Shown here in pieces: positions 35,596 through 44,800 of a stretch of 64,000 nucleotides of DNA (positions within the stretch are counted from its first letter, which is position 1; every line of letters starts with the position of its first letter). The position numbers and the translations under genes are program-made. The notes under the pieces are model-generated. The model was not told where the DNA came from, made no database searches, and worked only from the letters and a program-made list of their open reading frames with translations. This DNA is from Acidithiobacillus sp. YTS05 (GTDB lineage Bacteria; Pseudomonadota; Gammaproteobacteria; Acidithiobacillales; Acidithiobacillaceae): the NCBI RefSeq assembly GCF_024396695.1, contig NZ_CP094359.1:248001-312000 (forward strand), read 5' to 3'.

Positions 35596-37091
35596 TGATA
35601 CGTACATCGGCCCAAGCCGTGGATGTCCTACTGATTCTTGAAGGGACTTTTCCCTACGTCCGCGGCGGAGTCTCGTCTTGGGTAAATCGCATGATGCAAG
35701 GGTTTCCCGAGTATCGTTTCGGCATCATTTTTTTAGGGAGTGCCCGTGACGAATACACCGCCACGCCTTATGCATTACCGGAGAACGTAGACTATTTTGC
35801 GGAATATTTCCTCCATGACAGTAACGAGCTTCCACCGAAAAAGGTTGAATTATGGGCTAAGCGAGCGGATTTGCAGTCGGTTGAAGTTGCTCACGAGCAA
35901 ATGAAACATTGTATCGCCGGCAAGCAAGAGGGGCTCAATCTTGCCGCTTATGCGAATAACTTTTCGATGAGTCAGCAGACTTTTTTGTATTCCGAAGCGA
36001 TATGGGAGTATTTCCTCGCGCGTTATGCAGAGATCCCTGACCAGCCCCCCTTCATCGATTATTTTTGGACGATTCGCGGTATGCATGCCCCCCTCTGGGT
36101 GATGCAGAAAGCCATGGAAAATGCACCCCAGGCCAAGATCATGCATTGTCCCTCAACCGGCTATGCCGGCTACTTGGGCGCCCTACTCAGCCACCAGCAA
36201 GGTCGGCCGTTGCTCATTTCCGAGCATGGCATCTATACCAAGGAGCGCCGTATCGACCTGATGCTGGCCCGCTGGATCCAGGAAGACGAAGAATTCTTGC
36301 AGCGCGCCGGGCACATCCATTATCTACGGCAGCTCTGGATCAATTTTTTTGCCCTGCTCGGTAAAATAGCCTACAGCCAAGCCCATAAAATCATCAATCT
36401 TTACAGTGGTGTGATTTCGTTGCAGGTTGCCGATGGCGCCAGCCCCGATAAGTTGCAAACGATTCCCAACGGGATTGCGGTAGAGAAATTTGTCTCCTGT
36501 CGCCGAGACTATGCCGAGAGGCAGGATATTGTGGCATTGATTGGACGAGTGGTCCCAATCAAGGACATCAAGACTTTTATCCGCGCCGCTGCAGTTGCCC
36601 GCGACCAGGGTCGTAGTACCCGTTTCTGGATTGTTGGCCCCACGGAAGAGGACGAGGAGTATTTCGCGGAGTGCATGCTGCTGCTGCGCCATCTTCGGCT
36701 GGAAAATCAGGTGGAGTTTTTGGGTTTTCGTGCCGTCACTGAGATACTGCAGGATGTGCGACTCACGGTATTGAGTTCCATTAGCGAGGGGCTGCCACTG
36801 TCGGTTCTCGAGAGTTTTGCGGCGGGTGTTCCCGTGGTCAGTACCGATGTAGGCTCCTGTCGGGGACTCATCCTCGGCGCGAACGCAGATCATCCGCGTG
36901 CCGCCGGAAAGGTAGTACCTATCGCAGACGCGCAGGCGATGGCGAAAGCAATATACGAGCTCCTGGACAATCCTGCGGAGTGGCGTCGCTGTAGCGAGCA
37001 GGCGATCGAACGTGTGGAGAGCCAGTATCGCGAAGAGCAGATGTTTGCAGCGTATCGACAGTTGTACGACCAGTCTCTGAGAAGGAATTGA
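35592..37091 (+). CDS. pelF: PelF glycosyltransferase (GT4)
   Basis: Cytoplasmic GT-B enzyme that polymerises Pel from UDP-linked N-acetylhexosamine. The 499-residue protein begins VDVLLILEGTFPYVRGGVSSW, a PelF signature. The C-terminal donor domain has VALIGRVVPIKDIKTFI and the E(x7)E motif SISEGLPLSVLESFAAGVPVV. Coupled at both ends within the operon. The donor is inferred from Pseudomonas PelF and agrees with the 4-epimerase gene downstream. Confidence 0.95.
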   Translation: MMIRTSAQAVDVLLILEGTFPYVRGGVSSWVNRMMQGFPEYRFGIIFLGSARDEYTATPYALPENVDYFAEYFLHDSNELPPKKVELWAKRADLQSVEVAHEQMKHCIAGKQEGLNLAAYANNFSMSQQTFLYSEAIWEYFLARYAEIPDQPPFIDYFWTIRGMHAPLWVMQKAMENAPQAKIMHCPSTGYAGYLGALLSHQQGRPLLISEHGIYTKERRIDLMLARWIQEDEEFLQRAGHIHYLRQLWINFFALLGKIAYSQAHKIINLYSGVISLQVADGASPDKLQTIPNGIAVEKFVSCRRDYAERQDIVALIGRVVPIKDIKTFIRAAAVARDQGRSTRFWIVGPTEEDEEYFAECMLLLRHLRLENQVEFLGFRAVTEILQDVRLTVLSSISEGLPLSVLESFAAGVPVVSTDVGSCRGLILGANADHPRAAGKVVPIADAQAMAKAIYELLDNPAEWRRCSEQAIERVESQYREEQMFAAYRQLYDQSLRRN

Positions 37092-37093
37092 CG

Positions 37094-38464
37094 ATGGCCG
37101 GCATTGGTTTTGAGTTGCGTCGTATTCTCCGCCGAAATAGCTACTTGGCGCTGATCGAGGCCTATGGCTACGCCGGCATTGTCTCATCCGGACCATGGCT
37201 GCTATCGATTTTTGGAATACTGCTCCTTGGTTTCCTGGCTGTCAGCGACCGATCGGCAACGCTACCCATCATTCAGTTTCAGGTCTCTGTCACTTACCTG
37301 ATTGCAGTATCGCTCATTTTTACCGGGCCAATGCAATTGCTGTTTACCCGATACATCGCCGATATGCTTTTTGCACGGCAGGCACGTTCCGTAGTGACGA
37401 TATTGCTCACCATGCTGGTAACGGCAATTGTTCCGGGCGCGATATTCGCGATCCTGGTCCTGCTGTTTTTGTTTCAAGGGACGTCTCTGGTTTACCAGAT
37501 TCTCATGGGATTCAGTTTTGTCGAACTCTGTGGTGTATGGGTGCTGACGATCATGGGCACCAGTCTGAAGGACTATAAAGCGCTAGTGAGTTGGTATTTC
37601 CTCGCCTATGCAACAGTCATATTATTGGGAGTTTTTGGGGGTCGCCACTGGGGATTGCCGGGTTACCTTGCAGCATTTGCGGTGGGCCAAATGATTCTGT
37701 TGTTAGGCCTGGGTATCACCGTTATAAGAGAGTTTCCGGGGTATCTGAAATGGCCGAAAAAGCGTGCCAATCGCTTGTTTTGGTCACTTTCTCTGGTTGG
37801 TCTGGCTTTCAATGCGGCCATTTGGGCAGATAAGTTTCTTTTTTGGTTTGATCCAGCAACTGGTGAGCAGGTCATCGGACCGCTATATGCCTCACCGATC
37901 TATGACGTGCCCATTTTTCTCAGTTATCTCACCATCGTGCCGGGACTCGCGGTGTTTCTGTTCCGTCTGGAAACCGATTTCGTAGAGGCATATCAATCGT
38001 ACAATCGAGCGATCGTTGAGGGTGGAACATTGGCGGAGTTGCACGCCGCCAAGATCGGCATGGTCATGGCGACGCGAGCCGGACTATGGGACATCGCCAA
38101 AATCCAAGGGGCGACGGTTCTCCTCGCTTTTGCCTTCACGCCGCAACTGCTGCACGTTTTGGGTTACTCACAGAACTATGCCAGAATTTTTGAGTTTGAC
38201 GTTGTCGGCGTAAGCTTGCAGCTCTTGCTTATGAGCCTGTTGAACGTCTATTTTTATCTTGATTTGCGTGTTCGGGCGATGGTGTTGAGTGTTTTGTTTT
38301 TTATCGGGAACCTGTTTTTTACTTGGTTGACACTGCGTGCGGGACCGTTTTTCTATGGTATGGGATTCGTCATCGCACTGTTTTTGGTGGACACGCTGGG
38401 AATTTATCTTCTCGCCCGCGATCTTGAGCGGATTGACTACCTGACTTTTATCCGCGCACGTTGA
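37094..38464 (+). CDS. pelG: PelG polysaccharide transporter
   Basis: A 456-residue polytopic membrane protein with about 12 hydrophobic segments, related to polysaccharide flippases. It opens MAGIGFELRRILRRNSYLAL, followed by EAYGYAGIVSSGPWLLS, both typical of PelG. It forms the inner-membrane conduit with PelD and PelE. The ATG at 37094 has GAAGGA upstream; a TTG two codons earlier overlaps the pelF stop and is less likely. Last canonical gene of the pel operon. The region is lower in G+C than the flanks. Confidence 0.94.
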   Translation: MAGIGFELRRILRRNSYLALIEAYGYAGIVSSGPWLLSIFGILLLGFLAVSDRSATLPIIQFQVSVTYLIAVSLIFTGPMQLLFTRYIADMLFARQARSVVTILLTMLVTAIVPGAIFAILVLLFLFQGTSLVYQILMGFSFVELCGVWVLTIMGTSLKDYKALVSWYFLAYATVILLGVFGGRHWGLPGYLAAFAVGQMILLLGLGITVIREFPGYLKWPKKRANRLFWSLSLVGLAFNAAIWADKFLFWFDPATGEQVIGPLYASPIYDVPIFLSYLTIVPGLAVFLFRLETDFVEAYQSYNRAIVEGGTLAELHAAKIGMVMATRAGLWDIAKIQGATVLLAFAFTPQLLHVLGYSQNYARIFEFDVVGVSLQLLLMSLLNVYFYLDLRVRAMVLSVLFFIGNLFFTWLTLRAGPFFYGMGFVIALFLVDTLGIYLLARDLERIDYLTFIRAR

Positions 38465-38654
38465 GCGTTGGTGATGAGTAAGAAAGGAGAAGTTCTGTCG
38501 TTTTGAGTATCGGGAAAATCGCAAAAGCAGCGGATAGTGAGTAGTGCAAGAGGGCCGGTCCATTAATCAGAAGTTCGGCCATGTATGGAGTATATAGGGA
38601 GTGATACGTGCCATTTAGGTTTCCGGTGGTACTTGTTCATAGGAGATGAAAATA

Positions 38655-39578
38655 ATGAGGGAGCGGATACTGGTTATTGGCGGTGCGGGCTTTATTGGTT
38701 CCCATACAGTCGACCACTTGCTGGCAGAGGGCTACGCGGTGCGAGTTCTCGACGATTTTTCTACGGGCCATCGTGAAAATCTACCGAATAGCCATCCGCA
38801 GCTGGAAATCATCGTTGGCAGTGTCGAGGATGCAACGATCTTGCAGACGGCTGTTGCAGGGGTGAGTGCGGTCCTGTATCTGGCTGCCCAGGTTTCCGTA
38901 CAGCGTAGTCTGGAAGATCCTGTGCGGTCCGCTGAGCAGAATATCGTCGGATTCGTGCGGGTGTTGGAGCGGGCGCGTCGCCATTCGCTGCGGGTGGTAT
39001 ACGCTTCTTCGGCGGCAGTCTACGGTGATCCAGAGGTGTTGCCCGTGCAAGAAACGGCTCCGCTACGCCCCATCTCGCCCTATGGCCTGGAAAAATACAG
39101 TAATGAGCTCTATGCGGAGTTGTTTGGGCGCTTGTATGGTCTGTCTCAGCTTGGTCTGCGTTACTTCAACGTGTATGGGCCACGACAGGATCCTCACTCG
39201 CCTTACAGTGGCGTGATTTCTCGCTTCGTCGAGCAGCTTCATTCCCGGCAGCCGCTGACGGTGCGCGGGGATGGGCTTCAGGAGCGTGATTTTATTCATG
39301 TCGCCGATGTCGCGCGCGCGAATCTGGCGGCGTTGAGGGGGACTGTCAACGGTGTCGTCAATGTTGCTAGTGGTACGGCAACGACTATTGGGGAGCTAGC
39401 CGAACTTCTGATCGAGCTGAATCTTGGTGAGGGAGAGATGCAATGGGTGCCCCGGCAGTCCGGTGACATCCGTCATTCCCAGGCGGATGTGAGTCGTATG
39501 CAGCAGGTCCTTGGACAAGCAAATATTCCTCTGAACCGCGGCCTGCGCACCCTTTTGGAGCGCTGTTCTGCAGCGTAA
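38655..39578 (+). CDS. PelX-like UDP-N-acetylglucosamine/glucose 4-epimerase
   Basis: A 307-residue extended SDR enzyme. NAD loop GGAGFIGSH at 9-17, the catalytic Tyr143/Lys147 pair in SPYGLEKYSNELY, and ASSAAVYGD with the catalytic Ser/Thr region. RYFNVYGPRQDP is typical of 4-epimerases. Pel is rich in GalNAc, and in some pseudomonads a UDP-GlcNAc 4-epimerase (PelX) is linked to pel, so this gene likely supplies UDP-GalNAc. ATG at 38655 has AGGAG 9 bases upstream; the ATG at 38646 touches that site. A 190-base gap separates it from pelG. Confidence 0.85.
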   Translation: MRERILVIGGAGFIGSHTVDHLLAEGYAVRVLDDFSTGHRENLPNSHPQLEIIVGSVEDATILQTAVAGVSAVLYLAAQVSVQRSLEDPVRSAEQNIVGFVRVLERARRHSLRVVYASSAAVYGDPEVLPVQETAPLRPISPYGLEKYSNELYAELFGRLYGLSQLGLRYFNVYGPRQDPHSPYSGVISRFVEQLHSRQPLTVRGDGLQERDFIHVADVARANLAALRGTVNGVVNVASGTATTIGELAELLIELNLGEGEMQWVPRQSGDIRHSQADVSRMQQVLGQANIPLNRGLRTLLERCSAA

Positions 39579-39685
39579 TTGTGGGCTTGGCTTTGTAATC
39601 TACCTATCGCAGATGTTTTTGTATGATTGCTGTAACAAATACAACCATATGATTAAAAAAGGATTGGTGAATTCGACAACGAGCG

Positions 39686-39706
39686 CGTATCGTTTCTGAT
39701 ACAGAT
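39686..39706 (+). promoter_or_regulatory. Shared 21-bp element, copy 1 (candidate enhancer site)
   Basis: CGTATC, three variable bases, then TCTGATACAGAT. It contains the dyad GTATC-N6-GATAC. Copy 2 at 49315-49335 is identical at 17 of 21 bases. It lies about 70 bp upstream of a sigma-54-like -24 element, a usual distance for an enhancer-binding protein site. Confidence 0.6.
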
Positions 39707-39754
39707 AGCAGTATAAGCGTTTTCTAATATAATATGAATACAGCAACATACGGT

Positions 39755-39771
39755 CTGGCATACTTTCTGCT
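39755..39771 (+). promoter_or_regulatory. Sigma-54-like promoter upstream of the SDR pair
   Basis: CTGGCATACTTTCTGCT with GG (39757-39758) and GC (39769-39770) exactly 10 bases apart. The consensus TGGCACG-N4-TTGC is matched at TGGCA and TGC. It is 97 bases before the ATG at 39868. GG-N10-GC alone is common, so weight comes from the similar site at 49500-49516. Confidence 0.5.
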
Positions 39772-39867
39772 TAAATTCTCCTAGGTCTGGCGGTGAGTCT
39801 GGTTTTGTGCGATGACAGCGAGTCATGCCAGGGGATAGAACGTGGCGCTGCACAGCAGGGGGTCGGA

Positions 39868-41007
39868 ATGTTGAAGGAAATCAGCGGTGGGTCGGGAGCT
39901 GCAAAACTAGAGCAATTACGAGAGAATTTTCATGCCAAAAGGGTTCTGATTACTGGCGGATTTGGCTTCGTCGGCGGGCATATGGCGCACCGAATGCTGC
40001 AGTGTGGCGCAGAGGTGACGGTATTGGACATCGATACTTCTAGCGAACGCCTGTCGATGATCAATTGCTCCCGACTGCGTCTCCGCGACAAGCTGAATAT
40101 CGTGGAAGCCGATGTGACCGATAAGGCAGCCATGCAGGAAATTATTGATCAAAACCGCTTCCACTATATTTTCCATTTTGCTGCCTATGCGTCGGTGATC
40201 GAAAAGGCACTGACAGCACCATACGACACGATCATGGCGAATACCATGGGTTGGATCAACGTGTTGGAGGCATGTCGCTTGTCAGCCCACAAACCTCGCA
40301 TGATTTTCCTCGCGTCCACGGATAAAGTCTATGGCGAGATGGAGGGTGACTCGTATTTTGAGCATCAGACCCCGTTGCGAGGCATTGGGGTATATGATTC
40401 GGCCAAGCTTGCTGCCGACGTGTTTTCACGAACGTATCATGAAGCCTTTCAGTTGCCTACAGTGACCCTGCGGATGTGTAATATCTATGGTCCCTATGAT
40501 TTCAATACTGGCTACCGTCTTCTGCCAAAAGCCATGCAAAGCATGTTTGCTGAGGCTGAACCGGTCGCTCCGGAGTTATATTTCGACGCCATTGAACACC
40601 AGCGGGACTACCTCTTTGTGGACGAGTTGATCAATGCCATCATTCTGCTGGCGTACTGCGCCGCCTGTCGGGGGGAGGTGTATAATCTGGCTGGAGGCAC
40701 GTATCTGGGAACACCTGCCATGCTTCGCACCATTGTCGAGATGGCGGCGGAAGTGGAGGCGGAGGTGGATCCGAAGCGTGCGCGTACCATTCTCACCAAT
40801 GGCATTGCTGTCAAGGTGCATGCCACTGCCTCGACCGTGCATGCCATAACGAAGCAACACCTGAATGGTGAAAAGCTTAAGAACGATACTGGCTTTCAGC
40901 CAACGACCGAGTTCCTCGATACCTTGAAACAGACCATTCGTTTTTATCGTGAGCACTATCGTTCTGCCAGTGAGGACGTGCAGCATGGCCAGCTTTTGGC
41001 AGGGTAA
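39868..41007 (+). CDS. SDR nucleotide-sugar epimerase/4,6-dehydratase
   Basis: A 379-residue extended SDR. NAD loop GGFGFVGGH (30-38), FHFAAYASV, the segment ASTDKVYGEMEG, and the Tyr176/Lys180 pair in VYDSAKLA. The ASTDKVYG form recalls CDP-glucose and dTDP-glucose 4,6-dehydratases, and RMCNIYGPYD fits, but the substrate cannot be fixed. The ATG at 39868 has CAGGGGG upstream. It overlaps the next SDR gene by 23 bases, so the pair acts in one pathway to make a modified sugar, probably for one of the EPS products. Confidence 0.8.
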   Translation: MLKEISGGSGAAKLEQLRENFHAKRVLITGGFGFVGGHMAHRMLQCGAEVTVLDIDTSSERLSMINCSRLRLRDKLNIVEADVTDKAAMQEIIDQNRFHYIFHFAAYASVIEKALTAPYDTIMANTMGWINVLEACRLSAHKPRMIFLASTDKVYGEMEGDSYFEHQTPLRGIGVYDSAKLAADVFSRTYHEAFQLPTVTLRMCNIYGPYDFNTGYRLLPKAMQSMFAEAEPVAPELYFDAIEHQRDYLFVDELINAIILLAYCAACRGEVYNLAGGTYLGTPAMLRTIVEMAAEVEAEVDPKRARTILTNGIAVKVHATASTVHAITKQHLNGEKLKNDTGFQPTTEFLDTLKQTIRFYREHYRSASEDVQHGQLLAG

Positions 41008-41980
41008 AAACTGTCTGGTAACCGGTGGGGCGGGCTTTGGAGGTGGACATCTGTGTGAGCGGTTGCTCGCCCTGGGTGCCCGAGTCTTCGTCCTGGATCG
41101 ATTGGTCTCTCCCTGGTCTTATTTTCAGATCCAGGGTCTTGATCGGCATGCCCAGGTCTGGCTCGGTGATATCCGTGATGGTGACTTCGTCCGCCTGAAC
41201 CTCTCCCGCTTTGCCATCGACACGATATTCCATCTGGCTGCCCAGCCGATCGTCCCCACCAGCAACGTCCTGCCCTGGGAGACGCTCAGTGTCAATGCCA
41301 TGGGGACCTACACGTTGCTTGAGGCAATGCGGAATGTCGACACAGTGGAACGCATGGTTTTTGCCTCCAGTGGTGCCTATTACGGAATGACCACCGATGA
41401 AAGGGCCTTGCGAGAGTCCGACCCGCCCTTAGACGCTAACAATATCTATGCCTCGTCAAAGGTCGCAGGTGATTGTGTTGCGCGCAGTTATGCCAGGATC
41501 TATGACCTGCAAATTGGTGTCTGTCGTTTTATGAATACCTACGGCCCAGGCGATATCAATTTTAGCCGCTTGGTTCCGAGGGCCATCTACAATCTACTCG
41601 AAGGCCAGGACTACGATTTTGGCGCCCGGGATGACGGAAGTTCCAGGCTGGATTTTCTATATATCGCCGATATGGCGGATGCCTACCTGAAACTGGGCGA
41701 ATCTTTGGGGAACCACGGTGGTAAGGCCTTCAATTTCGGTACCGGTACGGCGACTTCCATCACTGATGTCGCTACGGAATTAAGTTGGCTATACGACGGA
41801 GAGCGGCGTACACCTATTTTTCGCGGGGATCCACGCAGCAAACCAGCGATAAAATACCTAGAAATCGAGCGCGCCCGTCTAGATCTAGGGTGGGTGCCGG
41901 AGACGTCGTTGGCCGATGGTCTACGTGCAACCCTGGACTGGTATGCAGACCACTGGGAAAAGTTGCGTCATGCCTCCTAG
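40985..41980 (+). CDS. SDR nucleotide-sugar dehydratase/epimerase (CDP-glucose 4,6-dehydratase-like)
   Basis: A 331-residue extended SDR. It opens MASFWQGKNCLVTGGAGFGGGH, close to the FWKGKRVxVTG start of CDP-glucose 4,6-dehydratases (RfbG). IFHLAAQPIV, ASSGAYYG, and the catalytic Tyr155/Lys159 (YASSKVAGD) follow. RFMNTYGPGDINFSRLVPRA is also typical of that group. It is translated from within the end of the previous gene. The exact sugar product is unknown. No downstream gene continues the operon within 200 bases. Confidence 0.8.
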   Translation: MASFWQGKNCLVTGGAGFGGGHLCERLLALGARVFVLDRLVSPWSYFQIQGLDRHAQVWLGDIRDGDFVRLNLSRFAIDTIFHLAAQPIVPTSNVLPWETLSVNAMGTYTLLEAMRNVDTVERMVFASSGAYYGMTTDERALRESDPPLDANNIYASSKVAGDCVARSYARIYDLQIGVCRFMNTYGPGDINFSRLVPRAIYNLLEGQDYDFGARDDGSSRLDFLYIADMADAYLKLGESLGNHGGKAFNFGTGTATSITDVATELSWLYDGERRTPIFRGDPRSKPAIKYLEIERARLDLGWVPETSLADGLRATLDWYADHWEKLRHAS

Positions 41981-42193
41981 GCTCTTGCGGATGCTCCGCA
42001 GCTGGCTCCGCACGCAACCCCTATGGTCGGATTACTCCTGTCTTGATTAGGCTTGCTGAAAGATTGCGAACTGGGCTTGTTTGGCCCCCGGCTGGTATGA
42101 TCATGCTGGTAGAATTGCTCCAGCACGGAAATGTCCATCCCAGCTGGGCCCAAAGATAGATATGGACATCTCGATCAGCTCAGGAAATGCCGC

Positions 42194-43360
42194 ATGATGG
42201 AAGCCCGGTTCGACTTTGATGGCGTGGTAGATCGCTGGGATTCGGATAGCGTGAAATGGGCGGGAGCGCGACAGAAATTCGGCAGGCCGGTGTTTCCGAT
42301 GTGGGTTGCCGACATGGATTTCCCGGTCGCGCCCAATATTTTGCGCGCTTTGGAAGAGCGTCTGGCAGAGCCGGTGTTAGGGTACCCGGATCATGATGAA
42401 ATAGTGCACGAAGCGGCGGCTGACTGGTGGCGCAAACGCTATTCCTGGACGGTCAGTACAGACGAGATCATCCTGGTCCAGGGGGTGGTGCCGGCACTGA
42501 ATGCCGCGCTTCGCGCATTTTCCCAGCCGGACGATGGAATCATCGTCATGCCACCGATCTATCCCCCATTTTTTGCTGCCGTAACGGGGCAGGGCAGGCG
42601 CTTGATCTCTGTACCCTTGCGCAAGGATGCGGGCCTTCGCTACGAAATCGACTTTGCGTCCCTGGCAGCACAACTGCCGCAGGCGCGGCTCTTGCTGCTC
42701 TGTTCCCCGCACAATCCGGTGGGGCGGGTGTGGACCCCAGAGGAGTTACAGCAGTTGGTCTCCCTCTGCCAGCGTCATGGGGTACGAATTATCAGTGACG
42801 AAATTCATGCCGACCTCAGCCGTCCCGACCAGGTCCACACCCCCATGGGAAAGCTGGATCCCCGCGCCATCGTCCTCGCCTCGGCAAGCAAGAGCTTCAA
42901 TATTGCAGGACTTGGGGGGGCGGTAGCATGGCTCCGGGGTGACGAAGCCAAAGCTCAGTTTGTGGAAGAACTACGGCGTAGCGGTATCCTCGGTACCCAC
43001 ACCTTCGCCAAGGCCGCCCTGCGTGCGGCCTGGCAGGAAGGGGGGCCGTGGTTGCAGGCCTTGCAGAGCTACCTTGGTGATAATGCCCAGTTCCTGGAGT
43101 CCTTTTTGCAGAGGCACCTGCCAGAGATTGGCTTTCGGAAGCCGGATTTTGGCTATTTGGCGTGGCTGGATCTCCGTGCCTGGGGGTTGAGCGACGCAGA
43201 AATCGAGGCGAGGATCCTCGATGCCGGCTTGGGCCTGAATTGGGGCCCGTCCTTTGGTGAGGGTGGGTCTGGTTTTGTTCGCCTCAACTTTGGAACGCCG
43301 CGGAAGCTCTTGGCAGACGGCCTGGATCTGCTGCGCAAGGCGGCCGCTGCGCAGGCCTGA
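42194..43360 (+). CDS. PatB/MalY-family C-S lyase or aminotransferase
   Basis: A 388-residue PLP fold-type I enzyme. MWVADMDFPVAPNI (36-49) and PIYPPFFAAV are hallmarks of the MalY/PatB cystathionine beta-lyase branch. The PLP lysine is Lys233 in ASASKSFNIAGL. SPHNPVGR (171-178) and RLNFGTP (C-terminal, with the carboxylate-binding Arg) complete the site. ATG at 42194 has AGGA 8 bases upstream. It may supply homocysteine or sulfide, which would fit with the methyl-cycle block, but it stands alone between EPS genes. Confidence 0.88.
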   Translation: MMEARFDFDGVVDRWDSDSVKWAGARQKFGRPVFPMWVADMDFPVAPNILRALEERLAEPVLGYPDHDEIVHEAAADWWRKRYSWTVSTDEIILVQGVVPALNAALRAFSQPDDGIIVMPPIYPPFFAAVTGQGRRLISVPLRKDAGLRYEIDFASLAAQLPQARLLLLCSPHNPVGRVWTPEELQQLVSLCQRHGVRIISDEIHADLSRPDQVHTPMGKLDPRAIVLASASKSFNIAGLGGAVAWLRGDEAKAQFVEELRRSGILGTHTFAKAALRAAWQEGGPWLQALQSYLGDNAQFLESFLQRHLPEIGFRKPDFGYLAWLDLRAWGLSDAEIEARILDAGLGLNWGPSFGEGGSGFVRLNFGTPRKLLADGLDLLRKAAAAQA

Positions 43361-43378
43361 GCGGGGCTCATCCCGGAT

Positions 43379-44770
43379 TCAGGCAGGCGATTCCACACAG
43401 GGGTGCTGCCCTTGAAAATGTTTGTGCAGGGCATCGCCGGTAGCGGCAACCAGGGGATGCAGGGACGGTGTCAGGCGCGGTTGGCTGCCGAATTGCATGC
43501 TCGCCAGATCGGGTGCGGTGGCGCGCATCTGTACGGCAAGGCCAATGGTATTGACGAGCTCGCCGGTCGTGGTACCACCCAGTATTTGTCCTCCCAATAG
43601 CTGTAGGGAATCGCGGGCGAAGATGACGCGGCAGTAGATTTCCGTGGTATTGGGCATGGCCGCCGGATGATGATCAGGCAAGCGGGCCTCGCCGACGAGG
43701 ATGGGAAAGCCTTCCTGTTCTGCCTGGTGCTCGGTCATGCCGGCAACACCAAAGGCCAAACCATCGATTTCACTGGCATAGACGCTGACCGATCCGGCAT
43801 TGAAACGCAACTCCCGCAATCCATAGAGATTCATCCCGGCAATGCGTCCTTCGGCGGCGGCCTGCGAAGCGATCATGGCGTGACTGGCCTTGCGGGTAAA
43901 AAAATCCTGTTTGTGTGCACAATCACCCACGGCAAAAATGTGTGGGTCTTCGCGACTGCGCTGGAAGGCGTCTACCCAGACTCCCCCCGAGCGACTCAGG
44001 GTAAGGCCCATGTCCTGCGCCAGCTGGGTGCGAGGACGGGTGCCGATAGCGACCAATACCGCATCGACGGGCAGAAGATCCTGCCCGGCGATCTGCACCC
44101 CGGCGACCTGTTTGCCCGAGGCGTCGGCGATTACTGCCTCTACCTTGCAGCCGGTATGGATCTGTACCCCATGTTTTTGCAACTGTTTTTCCACTGCGGT
44201 ACAGGCATAGAGATCGAAGGCGGCCTGCATCAGATGCGGCATCATCTCGATGATGTGCACTTCGATCCCCCGTTTGCGGATCTCATCGGCAAATTCCACA
44301 CCAATGAAGCCCCCGCCAATGATCGCCAGGCGCTTGACCTTGGGGATCAGGGTGCTGAAGAGTTGATCGAGGTAGTTGTAGTCCTTCTGGATACTGAATA
44401 CTCCCGCGAGATCAAGGCCGGAGATGGGGGGAATGAAATTGTCGGCACCGGTGGCGAGAACCAGGCGCTCCCAGTGGATGACATCGCCATTGTCCAGGCT
44501 GGCTGTCCGCTGCTGCCGATCCACCTGCTTGACCTGGCCGATCTGCAACTGGCCACCTGCCGCCAGTAGCGGCGCGCGCCCTGCCATATCCTCGTCGGTG
44601 CCGCCCAGGGTACCGAAGATGTAGGGAATGCCACAGGGGATGACTGCGTCACTCTCTGGACGTACCACCAGTACTTTTTTATGCGGTGAAAACTGCGCTG
44701 CGGTGATCCCGCACATCATGCCCGCGGGGCCGCCACCAATGATCAAGACATCCGTAGTTTGTTCCGCCAT
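43379..44770 (-). CDS. CoA-disulfide reductase/NADH oxidase-like flavoprotein
   Basis: A 463-residue FAD/NAD(P)-dependent oxidoreductase. FAD loop LIIGGGPAGMMCG (9-21), a single redox cysteine Cys46 in IPCGIPYIFG, the NAD loop AIIGGGFIGVEFADE, and FAVGDCAH in the FAD C-terminal motif. The lone Cys marks the CoA-disulfide reductase/NADH peroxidase/Nox group and not the CxxxxC disulfide reductases. It is 30 bases downstream of the proton ATPase gene on the same strand. Acceptor could be CoA-disulfide, oxygen or polysulfide. Confidence 0.83.
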   Translation of the reverse strand: MAEQTTDVLIIGGGPAGMMCGITAAQFSPHKKVLVVRPESDAVIPCGIPYIFGTLGGTDEDMAGRAPLLAAGGQLQIGQVKQVDRQQRTASLDNGDVIHWERLVLATGADNFIPPISGLDLAGVFSIQKDYNYLDQLFSTLIPKVKRLAIIGGGFIGVEFADEIRKRGIEVHIIEMMPHLMQAAFDLYACTAVEKQLQKHGVQIHTGCKVEAVIADASGKQVAGVQIAGQDLLPVDAVLVAIGTRPRTQLAQDMGLTLSRSGGVWVDAFQRSREDPHIFAVGDCAHKQDFFTRKASHAMIASQAAAEGRIAGMNLYGLRELRFNAGSVSVYASEIDGLAFGVAGMTEHQAEQEGFPILVGEARLPDHHPAAMPNTTEIYCRVIFARDSLQLLGGQILGGTTTGELVNTIGLAVQMRATAPDLASMQFGSQPRLTPSLHPLVAATGDALHKHFQGQHPCVESPA

Positions 44771-44800
44771 CTGTCTTTCCTCCCGTGGATTTCGAACTCT

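Larger units (their letters stand above)
39579..39867. other. AT-rich non-coding region before the SDR pair
   Basis: 289 bases without a supported gene, visibly richer in A+T than the surroundings. It holds an inverted repeat TTGTAT/ATACAA around 39617-39642, the 21-bp element at 39686-39706, a sigma-54-like site at 39755-39771 and the leader of the SDR gene. No terminator with a T run was seen for the upstream epimerase. Confidence 0.7.

Noticed and set aside
42000-42193. Frame remnants between the second SDR gene and the PatB-like gene
   Set aside because: Short open stretches here match no family; a small hairpin (41987-41999) lacks a T run, so neither a pseudogene nor a terminator is supported.
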